Source of the DNA: Desulfosporosinus fructosivorans
GTDB taxonomy: Bacteria > Bacillota > Desulfitobacteriia > Desulfitobacteriales > Desulfitobacteriaceae
Direction of reading: 5' to 3'
Length of the DNA: 64,000 nt
Assembly: GCF_004766045.1 (NCBI RefSeq)
Contig: NZ_SPQQ01000003.1
Coordinates: 310,001 to 374,000, forward strand
How positions within the stretch are numbered: position 1 is the stretch's first letter; the number at the start of each line of letters is the position of its first letter. The translations under genes were made by a program, and so were the position numbers. The notes under the pieces are model-generated. The model had not been told where the DNA came from and made no database searches. It saw only the letters and a program-made list of their open reading frames with translations. Below are positions 50,408-60,250 of this stretch, piece after piece.

Positions 50408-51805
50408 TTGGCGGTTCTTGGAATTATCTTGAGTTTAGTATTGCTGATGTACATGGCTTACCGTGGTTTTTCAGTCATCTTTTTTGCGCCAGTCTTTGCG
50501 TTATTGGCAGCGGTATTCTCTGGCATGGCTTTAATGCCAACTTATACGGAAGTATTTCTCCCGAATATGGCCAATTATCTTAAGGTCTATTTTCCATTCT
50601 TCCTGCTAGGTGCCGTTTTTGGTAAAGTGATGGAAGAATGTGGAGCAGCCGAGTCGATCGCTAAAGCAATTGTGAACAAACTTGGACCTAAGCAGGCTAT
50701 TTTGGCGGTTGTCTTATCTGCAGCCATTCTGACGTATGGAGGAGTTAGCCTCTTTGTGGTCGCCTTTGCTGTTTATCCCTTTGGAGCTTCCTTGTTTAGA
50801 GAGGCCGATATCCCGAAACGACTTCTACCAGGAACGATCGCTTTAGGTGCTTTTACTTTTACAATGACAGCAATACCTGGTACCCCACAGATTCAAAACG
50901 CGATTCCCATGAAGTTTTTCAATACGGATTTGTATGCTGCACCAGTGTTTGGTACGCTAGCCGCCTTGATGATTTTTGGAGGTGGTATGTACTGGTTGGA
51001 ATATCGTAAGCGGCAAGCACAAGCCAAAGGGGAAGGATATGGTCAACATACTCTGCAGGAACCTGAACAAGTTGAAGGTAAAAATCTGCCGAATCCTTAT
51101 CTAGCTTTATTGCCCTTGCTTTCTGTCTTAGTAGTTACCCTAATCCTGCAAAAGTTTGTCTTTCCAGCTTGGGATATTGCTGGTTGGGTAAGTCAACCAC
51201 CGTACAATATTGCCAAAGCTGGAGTTGTCGGAACCATGAATAACTGGGCCTTAATCATTGCGCTAGTAGTAGGGATAACGATTGCAGTCCTTATCAATCC
51301 TAAGACCATGAAAGGGAATCTCGCTAAGGCGATCAATGCTGGAGCAATCGGCTCCTTGCTAGCGGTAATGAATACTGCTTCCGAAGTAGGCTATGGCAAT
51401 GTTATCAAAACTCTACCAGGATTTAAAACGATTGCAAATTTCTTACTGGGGATTGGCCAAAGCGGCAGTCCGCTTCCCTCCGAAGCAGCTACAGTTACTG
51501 TCCTGGCTGGAATTACAGGCTCTGCCTCTGGTGGTATGAGTATTGCTCTAGATACCTTCGGGAAACAATATTTAGAATGGGCTACTAGGGTCAATATAAA
51601 TCCCGAACTCTTACACAGAGTTGCGAGCGTAGCCTCAGGTGGGATGGATACGATGCCCCATAATGGTGCAGTTATCACGTTGTTGGGTATCGTTGGCCTC
51701 ACTCATAAGGATTCTTATAAGGACATTTTTGTGACGTCCCTAGTAATACCAGTTGTAACGGTCTTTACCCTCATTTTCCTCCAAAGCATCATCGGTTTCA
51801 ACTAA
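50408..51805 (+). CDS. GntP-family organic-acid permease (copy 1)
   Basis: A 465-residue permease with about 12-14 hydrophobic segments. TTG 50408 is the start after GGAGGTG. Features such as FFLLGAVFGKVMEE, AIPGTPQIQNAIPMKFF and GMDTMPHNGAVITLLGIVGLTH place it in the GntP/citrate-like anion symporter family; family members carry gluconate or D-3-hydroxybutyrate. The operon suggests the latter or a related short hydroxy acid. Copy 2 at 54478 is nearly identical. Confidence 0.88.
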   Translation: MAVLGIILSLVLLMYMAYRGFSVIFFAPVFALLAAVFSGMALMPTYTEVFLPNMANYLKVYFPFFLLGAVFGKVMEECGAAESIAKAIVNKLGPKQAILAVVLSAAILTYGGVSLFVVAFAVYPFGASLFREADIPKRLLPGTIALGAFTFTMTAIPGTPQIQNAIPMKFFNTDLYAAPVFGTLAALMIFGGGMYWLEYRKRQAQAKGEGYGQHTLQEPEQVEGKNLPNPYLALLPLLSVLVVTLILQKFVFPAWDIAGWVSQPPYNIAKAGVVGTMNNWALIIALVVGITIAVLINPKTMKGNLAKAINAGAIGSLLAVMNTASEVGYGNVIKTLPGFKTIANFLLGIGQSGSPLPSEAATVTVLAGITGSASGGMSIALDTFGKQYLEWATRVNINPELLHRVASVASGGMDTMPHNGAVITLLGIVGLTHKDSYKDIFVTSLVIPVVTVFTLIFLQSIIGFN

Positions 51806-51856
51806 AATCAAGGAAGTCCCTCTAGATTGAACGCCGGATGCGTAATAATTAAAGAG

Positions 51857-51874
51857 TGTAGCGCTATAGATACG
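51857..51874 (+). promoter_or_regulatory. activator site 3 (degenerate), operon copy 2
   Basis: TGTAGC-GCTATA-GATACG: the left half is intact and the right half matches 4 of 6. It lies 89 bases before site 4, compared with 70 between sites 1 and 2. Confidence 0.55.
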
Positions 51875-51929
51875 TGTAGTGAAAACGCATCACAGTGCTG
51901 AATAATGCGTAATTTAAGAGTATTTGTCA

Positions 51930-51982
51930 AAAACAACAAGCTTCATGTAGTTGAAATGCTACACGGGGCTTGTTGTTTTATT
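51930..51982 (+). terminator. terminator of operon copy 1 with embedded site 4
   Basis: AAACAACAAGC pairs with GCTTGTTGTTT and an inner ATGTAG/CTACAC continues the stem; TTTTATTTT follows. The apex carries TGTAGT-TGAAAT-GCTACA (51946-51963), one base off the enhancer consensus. It ends 76 bases before the next sigma-54 promoter, exactly as in copy 1. Confidence 0.78.
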
Positions 51983-52038
51983 TTAATTTATTGTGGAAAA
52001 ACCAGAGATCGCAGGCTCTATAGGCTTTCCTTGGTGGT

Positions 52039-52054
52039 TGGCATGGATCTTGCT
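52039..52054 (+). promoter_or_regulatory. sigma-54 promoter of operon copy 2
   Basis: TGGCATG-GATC-TTGCT, consensus in both elements. The first gene starts 73 bases later. Confidence 0.88.
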
Positions 52055-52126
52055 TATATGTAAGTTATGCGCAAATTTCGACTTTTCTGCAAGATGCACT
52101 AAAGGATGAGTAAAGGAGGGAAATAG

Positions 52127-53707
52127 ATGAAGAAAGCAGTCTTAACGGCAGATGAAGCGATCGCGTTGATTAAAGACGGAAGTATGGTCGCCATTGATGG
52201 CTTTGTCAGCATTGGACACCCGGAAGAATTGACGACGGCTTTGGAAAAAAGATTTGTTGAGACGGGTACACCTAGGAGTTTATCCTTGGTGTATGCTGCA
52301 GGACAGGGGGATGCCAAAGATCGTGGCATGAACCATTTAGCGCATGAGGGTCTGATCAAGCGTGTCGTAGGTGGACACTGGAACCTCGCACCAAAATTAG
52401 GGAAGATGGCTGTTGAAAATAAAATTGAAGCCTACAATTTCCCCCAAGGGGTGATTACCCATCTCTTCCGAGATATTGCTGCAGGTAAGCCCGGGACTCT
52501 AACTCATATTGGCCTAGAGACCTTCGTTGACCCCCGCCATGGTGGAGGAAAGCTCAATCAGATTACCCAAGAGGATTTGGTGGAACTCACGAGTTTTAGA
52601 GGGAAGGAGTATCTCCTCTATCATTCCTTCCCAATTGACGTAGCCTTCATAAGAGGAACGTCAGCGGATGAATTTGGAAATATCTCATTTGAACGAGAAG
52701 CCCTCACACTTGAAGGCCTCTCCATTGCCCAAGCGGTTAAAAACAGTGGGGGTATCGTAATCGTTCAGGTGGAACGTGTTGTTCAAGCAGGAAGTATCAA
52801 AGCCAGAGATGTTAAAATACCTGGTATTTTAGTGGATGCGGTGGTGATCGCCAGTCGGCCTGAATTTCATATGCAGACGTTTGGTGAGCAATATAATCCC
52901 TCCTACAGTGGTGAAATACGACTTCCCTTAACCGAGCTCAGAGCAATTCCACTTGATGAACGAAAGATCATTGCCCGTAGGGCTTTCATGGAAGTCAATA
53001 AGGAAGCGATTGTAAATCTAGGAATCGGTGTTCCTGAAGGGGTGGCGTCAGTTGCGGCGGAAGAAGGGGTTCTAGAACAATTCGTTCTGACCGTGGAATC
53101 CGGTCCGATTGGAGGAGTCCCAGCTGGAGGAGCAAGTTTTGGAGCAAGTTTCAATCCGGACTGTATTGTAGATCAGCCGTATCAGTTTGATTTTTATGAT
53201 GGTGGAGGCCTTGATATCGCGATTCTGGGAATGGCCCAGTTGGACGAAGCAGGAAATGTTAATGTAAGCAGGTTCGGGACGCGCATTGCCGGGGCAGGCG
53301 GGTTTATCAATATCTCGCAAACAGCAAAAAAAGTTATCTTTTGTGGGACCTTTACAGCTAACGGATTAAAGGTAGAGGTTAAGGACGGAAAGCTCATCAT
53401 TCTTCAAGAGGGGAAAATTTTCAAGCTGATCCAAAACGTCGAGCATATCACGTTCTGTGGTAATTATGCGCGCAAGAAAGAGCAAACGGTGTTGTTCGTT
53501 ACGGAGAGAGCTGTATTTAGACTTGGAGACCAGGGTCTTGTGCTTGAGGAGATTGCCCCGGGAGTTGATCTTCAAAAGGACATTTTAGATCTGATGGCGT
53601 TCAAACCCGTTATCTCGGAATCGTTAAAAACAATGGACTCGAAACTATTTTATCCTGAACTCATGAAAATCGACGAGGAACTTAATGAAAGGTGTGCAGC
53701 AAAATGA
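52127..53707 (+). CDS. family I CoA-transferase, fused subunits (copy 2)
   Basis: A 526-residue homologue of the protein at 48000, alike over nearly the whole length and with the same motifs ([14 protein letters not shown] as active-site Glu region). Differences gather near the end, where it is nine residues longer and its stop overlaps the next gene (ATGA). The start follows AAAGGAGGG. It has the same predicted reaction. Having two copies may raise dosage or allow different acid preference. Confidence 0.92.
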   Translation: MKKAVLTADEAIALIKDGSMVAIDGFVSIGHPEELTTALEKRFVETGTPRSLSLVYAAGQGDAKDRGMNHLAHEGLIKRVVGGHWNLAPKLGKMAVENKIEAYNFPQGVITHLFRDIAAGKPGTLTHIGLETFVDPRHGGGKLNQITQEDLVELTSFRGKEYLLYHSFPIDVAFIRGTSADEFGNISFEREALTLEGLSIAQAVKNSGGIVIVQVERVVQAGSIKARDVKIPGILVDAVVIASRPEFHMQTFGEQYNPSYSGEIRLPLTELRAIPLDERKIIARRAFMEVNKEAIVNLGIGVPEGVASVAAEEGVLEQFVLTVESGPIGGVPAGGASFGASFNPDCIVDQPYQFDFYDGGGLDIAILGMAQLDEAGNVNVSRFGTRIAGAGGFINISQTAKKVIFCGTFTANGLKVEVKDGKLIILQEGKIFKLIQNVEHITFCGNYARKKEQTVLFVTERAVFRLGDQGLVLEEIAPGVDLQKDILDLMAFKPVISESLKTMDSKLFYPELMKIDEELNERCAAK

Positions 53708-54450
53708 AAATACACAATAGAGTTGCTTTAATTACAGGAAGTGGTCAAGGAATTGGTAAGGCCATTGCGCTTACCTTTGCCCGTGAAGGAGCTAAGATCG
53801 CGGTCAATGATATTTCGTTTAATGAGGTCAAGGCGTTGGAAACTGTGGAGGAGCTCCGCAAACTAGGGGTTGAGGCTGAGCTTTTCCTCGCTGATGTCAG
53901 CCAAGAAGACGAAGTAAACAGCATGGTAGAAAAGGTTATTGAGCGATTCGGAAGGGTTGATATTCTCGTCAATAACGCCGGGATTAATCGGGACGGGTTA
54001 CTTCATAAAGGCAATCTAGCCAACTGGGAAGCTGTCATGGCGGTTAATCTGACTGGACCATTTATCTGCACAAAAGCGGTGCTTCCGTCAATGCGCGTGC
54101 AGGGATATGGACGAATTGTGAATCTCTCCTCCCTGACAGCCCGCATAGGAATCTTTGGGACAGGCTATTACGCAACCTCAAAGTCAGGGTTGATTGGTTT
54201 AACAAAGGTGACTGCAGTTGAAAATGCGACAAAGGGAATTACGTGTAATGCCTTGGCACCAGGATATATTAACACGGACATGATGAATAAATACCCTGAA
54301 GAGCAGTTAAAGACTCTGATTGCAACGATTCCAGTTGGGCGTTTTGCTGAACCAGAAGAAGTGGCGGACGCAGCTCTATTTTTGGCCGCAGACTCCTCAG
54401 CATACATTACAGGTGCGGTGCTAGATATTAATGGCGGAAGTTTCATATAA
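53704..54450 (+). CDS. SDR oxidoreductase, 3-hydroxyacyl type (copy 2)
   Basis: A 248-residue homologue of the SDR at 49595 with all catalytic motifs ([25 protein letters not shown]). ATG 53704 overlaps the stop of the CoA-transferase by four bases, so translation is coupled, unlike in copy 1 where a 40-base gap exists. Confidence 0.9.
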   Translation: MKIHNRVALITGSGQGIGKAIALTFAREGAKIAVNDISFNEVKALETVEELRKLGVEAELFLADVSQEDEVNSMVEKVIERFGRVDILVNNAGINRDGLLHKGNLANWEAVMAVNLTGPFICTKAVLPSMRVQGYGRIVNLSSLTARIGIFGTGYYATSKSGLIGLTKVTAVENATKGITCNALAPGYINTDMMNKYPEEQLKTLIATIPVGRFAEPEEVADAALFLAADSSAYITGAVLDINGGSFI

Positions 54451-54477
54451 AATAATTGAAATTGGAGGTGCATTTAA

Positions 54478-55875
54478 TTGGCGGTTCTTGGAATTATTCT
54501 AAGTTTAGCATTGCTAATGTACATGGCTTACCGTGGTTTTTCAGTCATCTTTTTTGCGCCAGTCTTTGCACTGTTGGCAGCGGTTCTGTCAGGCATGGCT
54601 TTAATGCCAACCTATACAGAAGTATTTCTCCCGAATATGGCGAATTATGTTAAGGTCTATTTTCCATTCTTCCTGCTAGGTGCCGTTTTCGGTAAAGTAA
54701 TGGAAGAATCCGGAGCAGCCGAGTCGATCGCTAAAGCAATTGTGAACAAACTTGGACCCAAGCAGGCTATTTTGGCGGTTGTCTTATCTGCAGCCATTCT
54801 GACGTATGGAGGAGTTAGCCTCTTTGTGGTCGCCTTTGCGGTTTATCCCTTTGGAGCTTCTTTGTTTAGAGAAGCTGATATCCCGAAAAGACTTCTACCT
54901 GGAACGATTGCTTTAGGTGCTTTTACATTTACCATGACAGCAATACCAGGTACTCCACAAATCCAAAACACTATTCCAATGAAGTTCTTCAATACGGATT
55001 TGTTTGCTGCCCCGGTGTTTGGAACGCTAGCCGCTCTTATGATTTTTGGAGGTGGTATGTTCTGGTTAGAATATCGTAAACGGAAAGCACAGGCTAAAGG
55101 GGAAGGATATGGTCAGCATACTCTGCAGGAACCCGAACATGTACAAGGCAAAAAATTACCGAGTTTCTCTCTATCTTTACTGCCCTTGCTTTCTGTTTTA
55201 TTAGTTACGCTGATTCTTCAGAAGTTTGTTTTTCCAGCTTGGGCTATTGCTGGTTGGGTAAGTCAACCACCATATAATATTCCCAACGCTGGGATTGTTG
55301 GAACCATGAATAACTGGGCCTTAATGATTGCTCTCGTTGTAGGGATAACGCTTGCAGTCCTGATCAACCCTAAAACGATGAAAGGGAATCTTGCCAAAGC
55401 GATTAATGCTGGAGCAATCGGCTCCTTGCTAGCGGTAATGAATACTGCTTCCGAAGTTGGCTATGGCAATGTTATCAAAACTCTACCAGGTTTTAAATCG
55501 ATTGCTAATTTCTTATTGGGGATTGGGCAAAGCGGCAGTCCGCTTCCTTCCGAAGCTGCTACAGTTACCGTTCTCGCAGGAATTACAGGCTCCGCCTCTG
55601 GAGGCATGAGTATTGCCCTAGATACGTTTGGAAAACAATATCTAGAATGGGCTACTAGGGTAAATATAAGTCCCGAACTCCTGCACAGAGTTGCCAGCGT
55701 AGCCTCAGGCGGGATGGATACGATGCCTCACAATGGCGCAGTTATCACGTTGTTGGGGATCGTTGGCCTCACTCATAAGGACTCATATAAGGACATTTTT
55801 GTTACGTCCCTGCTTATACCAGTTCTAACAGTATTTATCCTTATTTTCCTCCAAAGCATCATAGGTTTCATCTGA
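54478..55875 (+). CDS. GntP-family organic-acid permease (copy 2)
   Basis: A 465-residue homologue of the permease at 50408, same TTG start and same GGAGGTGCATTTAAT leader. Most changes are conservative, several in the loop near residues 215-235 (KKLPSFSLSLLPL versus KNLPNPYLALLPL). Same predicted role. Confidence 0.88.
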   Translation: MAVLGIILSLALLMYMAYRGFSVIFFAPVFALLAAVLSGMALMPTYTEVFLPNMANYVKVYFPFFLLGAVFGKVMEESGAAESIAKAIVNKLGPKQAILAVVLSAAILTYGGVSLFVVAFAVYPFGASLFREADIPKRLLPGTIALGAFTFTMTAIPGTPQIQNTIPMKFFNTDLFAAPVFGTLAALMIFGGGMFWLEYRKRKAQAKGEGYGQHTLQEPEHVQGKKLPSFSLSLLPLLSVLLVTLILQKFVFPAWAIAGWVSQPPYNIPNAGIVGTMNNWALMIALVVGITLAVLINPKTMKGNLAKAINAGAIGSLLAVMNTASEVGYGNVIKTLPGFKSIANFLLGIGQSGSPLPSEAATVTVLAGITGSASGGMSIALDTFGKQYLEWATRVNISPELLHRVASVASGGMDTMPHNGAVITLLGIVGLTHKDSYKDIFVTSLLIPVLTVFILIFLQSIIGFI

Positions 55876-55930
55876 GTTTAAGGAATACGCTCTTAATTAA
55901 TGCCAATGTACGTTGATCGGTACAATAACC

Positions 55931-55978
55931 ACCAAGGTCCAGAGTGTCAGTAGAACTTTGGATCTTGGTCATTATTTT
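55931..55978 (+). terminator. terminator after operon copy 2
   Basis: ACCAAGGTCCAGAGT pairs with ACTTTGGATCTTGGT (15 bp, two G-T) and is followed by ATTATTTTT. It precedes the thiolase gene, which may depend on read-through or its own promoter. Confidence 0.75.
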
Positions 55979-56001
55979 TAAAAATACAGGAGGTTGTTGA
56001 C

Positions 56002-57192
56002 ATGAAAGAGATAGTTATAGTAAGTGCAGTTCGTACGCCGATCGGATCCTTTGGAGGAGCTTTAGGACAAATTCCTGCGGTTGAGTTAGGGGCACTGGTT
56101 ATTAAAGAGGCTATGAGACGTGCAGGCATAGCGCCCGAACAGGTGGATGAAGTGATTATGGGAAATGTCTTGCAAGCGGGTTTAGGACAAAACCCTGCGC
56201 GACAGGCGGCAATAAAAGCTGGTATTCCCCAGGAAGTGCCCTCATGGACTCTGAATAAACTTTGTGGATCTGGGCTTAAATCAGTCGAGAGTGCAGCTCA
56301 AGCCATTATGACGGGAGATGCAGAGATCATCGTAGCTGGTGGAATGGAAAGTATGTCGATGGCACCATATGTTTTGGAAAAGGCCCGAACGGGTTATCGA
56401 TTGGGAAATGGCACGATGATTGATACCATTCTTCAAGATGGATTAATGGATGCGTTTGATGAGATTCACATGGGTAATACAGCAGAGAACATCGCTGAAC
56501 AGTTTGGAATTTCCCGTGAAGAACAAGATGCTTATTCGGTCCTGAGTCAAAATCGGGCAGAAGCCGCTATTAAGGCAGGTGTTTTTGAGGAGGAAATTGT
56601 TCCTGTCCTTATTCCGCAGCGCAAGGGGGAGCCAGTAGTTTTCAATAAAGACGAATATCCCAAGCATGGCACGACTATAGATTCTTTGACAAAACTGCGT
56701 ACTGCCTTTAAAAAGGATGGGACAGTGACCGCTGGGAATGCTTCGGGTATCAATGACGGAGCAGCTGCTGTGGTCGTTATGTCAAAGGAAAAGGCCCTCG
56801 AATTAGGATTGCAGCCGCTGGCTTCAATAGTGTCGTTTGCTTCCGCTGGGGTGGATCCTAAAATTATGGGGACTGGTCCGATTCCAGCAAGCCACAAAGC
56901 CCTGTCCAAATCCGGACTTACCATTCTGGATATCGATCTTGTAGAAGCCAATGAAGCATTTGCAGCTCAAACTATTGCTGTCGCTCGAGAGCTTCAACTT
57001 AATACAGACAAAACCAATGTTAATGGCGGTGCGATTGCGCTGGGACATCCGATTGGCGCTAGTGGTACAAGAGTGCTGGTGACCCTCTTGTACGAAATGA
57101 AGCGCAGAGATGTCAAGCGAGGTCTTGCTACACTCTGTATTGGTGGAGGACAAGGTACTGCAATGGTTGTCGAACGATCACTGAACTCGTAG
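56002..57192 (+). CDS. acetyl-CoA C-acetyltransferase (thiolase)
   Basis: A 396-residue thiolase. The acyl-accepting Cys is in [10 protein letters not shown] (about residue 88), the catalytic His in [10 protein letters not shown] and the second Cys in [11 protein letters not shown]. It cleaves acetoacetyl-CoA to two acetyl-CoA (or the reverse). It completes the route from 3-hydroxy acid through the SDR and CoA-transferase. It is single while the other steps are duplicated. The ribosome site is AGGAGG. Confidence 0.94.
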   Translation: MKEIVIVSAVRTPIGSFGGALGQIPAVELGALVIKEAMRRAGIAPEQVDEVIMGNVLQAGLGQNPARQAAIKAGIPQEVPSWTLNKLCGSGLKSVESAAQAIMTGDAEIIVAGGMESMSMAPYVLEKARTGYRLGNGTMIDTILQDGLMDAFDEIHMGNTAENIAEQFGISREEQDAYSVLSQNRAEAAIKAGVFEEEIVPVLIPQRKGEPVVFNKDEYPKHGTTIDSLTKLRTAFKKDGTVTAGNASGINDGAAAVVVMSKEKALELGLQPLASIVSFASAGVDPKIMGTGPIPASHKALSKSGLTILDIDLVEANEAFAAQTIAVARELQLNTDKTNVNGGAIALGHPIGASGTRVLVTLLYEMKRRDVKRGLATLCIGGGQGTAMVVERSLNS

Positions 57193-57456
57193 AATATTAT
57201 CTCAATTTCAAGTCTTCAGATACGGCTAGTATCTAGTGCGAAAGTCTCCAGTACGAAGTCTCCTATGGGAGTATCGTCGAAGCCATGATTCCAAAGGAGC
57301 GCTTTACCGCGAGGAGAGACTTCCGCCCAAGCCACGTTTCCCAAAAGTAACACATACTGGCGAAGGAGACTCTGCCCATCCTGAAGTTTGCGAAAAGTCC
57401 AACCCCCGCTTATAATAGTGGAGGTCAAAAAAATGGATAAAAGGAGAGTATCTAAA
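57193..57456 (+). other. structured leader before acetate transporter
   Basis: No gene on the plus strand; a minus-strand frame lacks a ribosome site. AGTCTCC occurs twice (57244, 57259) and GGAGACT at 57366, so several alternative stems are possible; GGCGAAGGAGACTCTGCC also folds. No known riboswitch core was recognised. Confidence 0.35.
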
Positions 57457-58068
57457 TTGGCAGAGGTTATGGAGATTCGCGAAAGCTCAATTGCTGACCC
57501 GGGCCCTCTTGGGTTGGCAGCTTTTGCCCTGACAACGTTCATTCTTAGTATGTCTAATGCTCATCTTGTGTCCAAAGAGTTCAGTACGTTGTTTGTTCCC
57601 TTGGGCCTGTTCTACGGTGGAATGTGCCAAGTTCTTGCCGGTATGTGGGAATTCAAAAAGAACAATACGTTTGGCGCAACAGCCTTCACAACCTATGGGG
57701 CGTTTTGGATTGGATTGGCTACGACGGTCCTTTTAGAGACTCTCAATATTCTTGATTTTGGTGCTTTTGGGCATGAAGCCATAGGCTTGTATCTGATTGC
57801 CTTCACAATCTTCAATTCCTACATGTGGATTGCAACATTTAGAATCAGTAATGCTTTGGTCGCAGTGTTTTCTAGTTTGGAAATTACATTTATACTCTTG
57901 GTTTTTGCAGAGTATGGTCTTATATCTAGTGTTCCAGGAGGCTTATTCGGATTAATTACCGCGTCTTGCGCTTGGTATACCTCGGCAGCTGGTATTCTTA
58001 ATCCACTATATGGACGGGCACTTTTGCCAACCGGACCGCGAGGAGTAGCCAAGATCAAAAACAAATGA
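57457..58068 (+). CDS. GPR1/FUN34/YaaH-family acetate transporter
   Basis: A 203-residue membrane protein with six helices. TTG 57457 has AAGGAGAG 8 bases upstream; an ATG at 57433 lacks one. Family motifs are DPGPLGLAAFALTT at the start (NPAPLGL-like) and WYTSAAGILNPLYGR near the end. Relatives (SatP/YaaH) carry acetate and succinate with protons. Placed after thiolase, it likely handles acetate made or used by the CoA-transferase pathway. Confidence 0.9.
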   Translation: MAEVMEIRESSIADPGPLGLAAFALTTFILSMSNAHLVSKEFSTLFVPLGLFYGGMCQVLAGMWEFKKNNTFGATAFTTYGAFWIGLATTVLLETLNILDFGAFGHEAIGLYLIAFTIFNSYMWIATFRISNALVAVFSSLEITFILLVFAEYGLISSVPGGLFGLITASCAWYTSAAGILNPLYGRALLPTGPRGVAKIKNK

Positions 58069-58100
58069 TAAGCAATCAGACAAACTCTTAATATACGATA

Positions 58101-58132
58101 AAAACTCCAGGGCATAAAGCCTTGGAGTTTTT
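58101..58132 (+). terminator. terminator after acetate transporter
   Basis: AAAACTCCAGGGC, ATAAA, GCCTTGGAGTTTT: a 13-bp stem with one G-T and a following T-run. Confidence 0.88.
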
Positions 58133-58304
58133 CCATTTAAATTCCGATATAGTAAAAGAGGAATCACTCACTTTTATACTTCAGTGTTGATGAATGATCA
58201 AATTATACCGTAAATCGGAAGATTATTTCGATAAATATAATATATAGGAGGAATTTGACATATATTGTCGAAGCTATTAAGACAAAGTAGACTCTGGTTA
58301 AACT

Positions 58305-58352
58305 TAAGTGGGAGTGGCACCCGTACTCTGCTTAGTAGGGGTATGTTCCTAC
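58305..58352 (-). repeat. dispersed extragenic repeat, inverted copy E
   Basis: The reverse complement reads CCCCTACTAAGCAGAGTAC then GGGTGCCACTCCCACT, alike to copies A (2908) and D (47883). GTGGC and GCCAC form an outer stem and GTAGG/CCTAC an inner one. It lies in the leader region of the chemoreceptor gene. Confidence 0.5.
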
Positions 58353-58458
58353 CGAAGCCACGAAGTGTTCTTTTTGAGATAGGTGGCTAGGCGATTAATC
58401 ATACAAGGTAGTAGTAGGAGTTTTCATGATTGAATAGAATTTGAAGGAGTATTGACTT

Positions 58459-60156
58459 ATGAAGGGAATTAGTCTCAAATTCAAGGGTAAAATTATCTTA
58501 ACGATTAGTTCATTGCTACTGTTTTTGGCCGTAGCTATATTGTTGGACGTATATTACAGCGTGAATGAAATGGTCGGTAATAATACTGAAAAACAAATTC
58601 AAAGCAGTGCTAATATTGGATTAAGACTTTTGGAAGAAAAATATCCGGGCGATTGGCAAGTCAATGAAGATAAACTCTTCAAAGGTCAGAAATTATTAAA
58701 TGATGATATTGAATTGGTTGATGCTATAAAAAATGATACAGGTTCGATTAGCACGATATTTTTAAATGATACACGAATTGCTACGAACGTTATGGCCAAT
58801 GAGAAACGAGCGACAGGTAGCAAAATGTCTGTGGAGGTTGCAGATGTCGTTCTAAAACAAGGGAGAAATTTTGAGGGGGAAGCAACTGTAACAGATATAC
58901 TTTACCAGACTAAGTACATACCTATTAAGGACCCTGCGGGTAAAGTAATAGGCGCTTTTTTTGTTGGAGTTGAAAAAGAGAGTATGGATGCTCAAGTAAC
59001 TAAAATTATTGTATCCATAGCTATGTTTTCGCTAGTCGCAATAATAATTGGGATTATTCTGTCTGTGGTACTGGTTAGAGGTATCTCTAAAAATATTGAT
59101 AAAATCCAAACTTCTTTACGGGAAATCTCAGCTGGAGATTTAACAAACACTTGCCAGGTGACGTCAAAGGATGAGATTAATGAAATTGCAGAGGGCCTGA
59201 ACAGTACTGTAGATAACATTAAAACGATGATCAGAAACGTGCGAAATGAAGCATTGAATATAGAAGATGCCGTTGATAGTGTTGCAAAAAATGTTGACGG
59301 TTTAAATTCGAGTTTGGAAGATGTATCCGCAAGCACACAAGAGTTGTCTGCGGGAATGGAAGAAACAGCAGCATCGGCCCAGGAAATGACAGCTACAGCA
59401 CAAGAAATCGAAAAAACCGTTGAATCATTGGCGAAAAGCGCCCAAAATGGTGCAATAGAAGTTCTTAAGATTAGTAAAAGAGCCGTTGACACAAAACAAA
59501 CGGTTAATGAAGCTCAAAAAAAGGCTCTGGAGATTTTCTTAGGAACAAAAGACGAACTTGAAATTGCCATTGAAAATTCAAAAGTAGTGAACCAAATTAG
59601 CGTTTTATCGGAATCCATCATGCAGATAACGGACCAAACAAACCTGCTTGCCTTAAATGCGGCTATTGAGGCAGCGAGAGCGGGAGAAGCCGGAAGAGGC
59701 TTTTCAGTCGTGTCCGAAGAAATCAAAAAGCTAGCGGAGCAGTCTAAAGACACTGTCATTAAAATTCAAGATATTACAGTTAAGGTTATTGGGTCGGTTA
59801 ATGCTCTTTCAAACAGTTCAAATAAATTGCTCCAATTTATGTCCGCGGATGTAAGCGCTGATTATAATACGATGCTTGACGTTGCAGATAAGTACAGTGA
59901 AGATGCTAAGTTTGTTGATGACCTTGTTGCAGAGTTTAGTTCTGCTTCAGAAGAAATTTCAGCTTCCATGCAGCAGGTTTTCATGACGATTGATGAAGTT
60001 TCTAAGGCAGCTTACCAAGGAGCTGGGGCAACCACCGATATTGCGCAAAAGACCACAGATATAACGTTGAAATCGAATGGTATTTTAGAACTAACCAAAA
60101 AATCGAAGGATAGTTCAGAAAAGTTACAAGAGGAAATTACAAAGTTTAAGTTCTAG
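58459..60156 (+). CDS. chemoreceptor with Cache domain like that of regulators A and B
   Basis: A 565-residue membrane chemoreceptor. Helix at ~9-29, extracytoplasmic Cache-like domain at ~30-180, helix at ~187-210, HAMP, then the signalling hairpin with the core [20 protein letters not shown]. The sensor part ([45 protein letters not shown]) aligns block by block with the Cache of regulators A and B (YPGSW...LYKG, VFLGEKRVATT, IIGIFYVGISH). The cell may therefore swim toward the same compound that controls the FNT and hydrogenase genes. Confidence 0.92.
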   Translation: MKGISLKFKGKIILTISSLLLFLAVAILLDVYYSVNEMVGNNTEKQIQSSANIGLRLLEEKYPGDWQVNEDKLFKGQKLLNDDIELVDAIKNDTGSISTIFLNDTRIATNVMANEKRATGSKMSVEVADVVLKQGRNFEGEATVTDILYQTKYIPIKDPAGKVIGAFFVGVEKESMDAQVTKIIVSIAMFSLVAIIIGIILSVVLVRGISKNIDKIQTSLREISAGDLTNTCQVTSKDEINEIAEGLNSTVDNIKTMIRNVRNEALNIEDAVDSVAKNVDGLNSSLEDVSASTQELSAGMEETAASAQEMTATAQEIEKTVESLAKSAQNGAIEVLKISKRAVDTKQTVNEAQKKALEIFLGTKDELEIAIENSKVVNQISVLSESIMQITDQTNLLALNAAIEAARAGEAGRGFSVVSEEIKKLAEQSKDTVIKIQDITVKVIGSVNALSNSSNKLLQFMSADVSADYNTMLDVADKYSEDAKFVDDLVAEFSSASEEISASMQQVFMTIDEVSKAAYQGAGATTDIAQKTTDITLKSNGILELTKKSKDSSEKLQEEITKFKF

Positions 60157-60180
60157 TACAAAACAGAAACATTTTCTAAA

Positions 60181-60218
60181 TGCTCACAACTCTACATAAT
60201 TAGAGGTGTGAGCACTTT
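60181..60218. terminator. terminator after Cache chemoreceptor
   Basis: TGCTCACA and CTCTA pair with TAGAG and TGTGAGCA (one mismatch); CTTTTA follows. Confidence 0.78.
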
Positions 60219-60250
60219 TATGTTTGGACATGCTCCATAGTCAGCTCAAC

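Noticed and set aside
57216..57542. 108-codon minus-strand frame before the acetate transporter
   Set aside because: Overlaps the transporter start in antisense, has no ribosome site and lies in a repeat-rich leader.
58260..58400. Cyclic di-GMP riboswitch before the Cache chemoreceptor
   Set aside because: The region folds, but the GEMM core sequences are absent; it is better explained as an inverted copy of the dispersed repeat.
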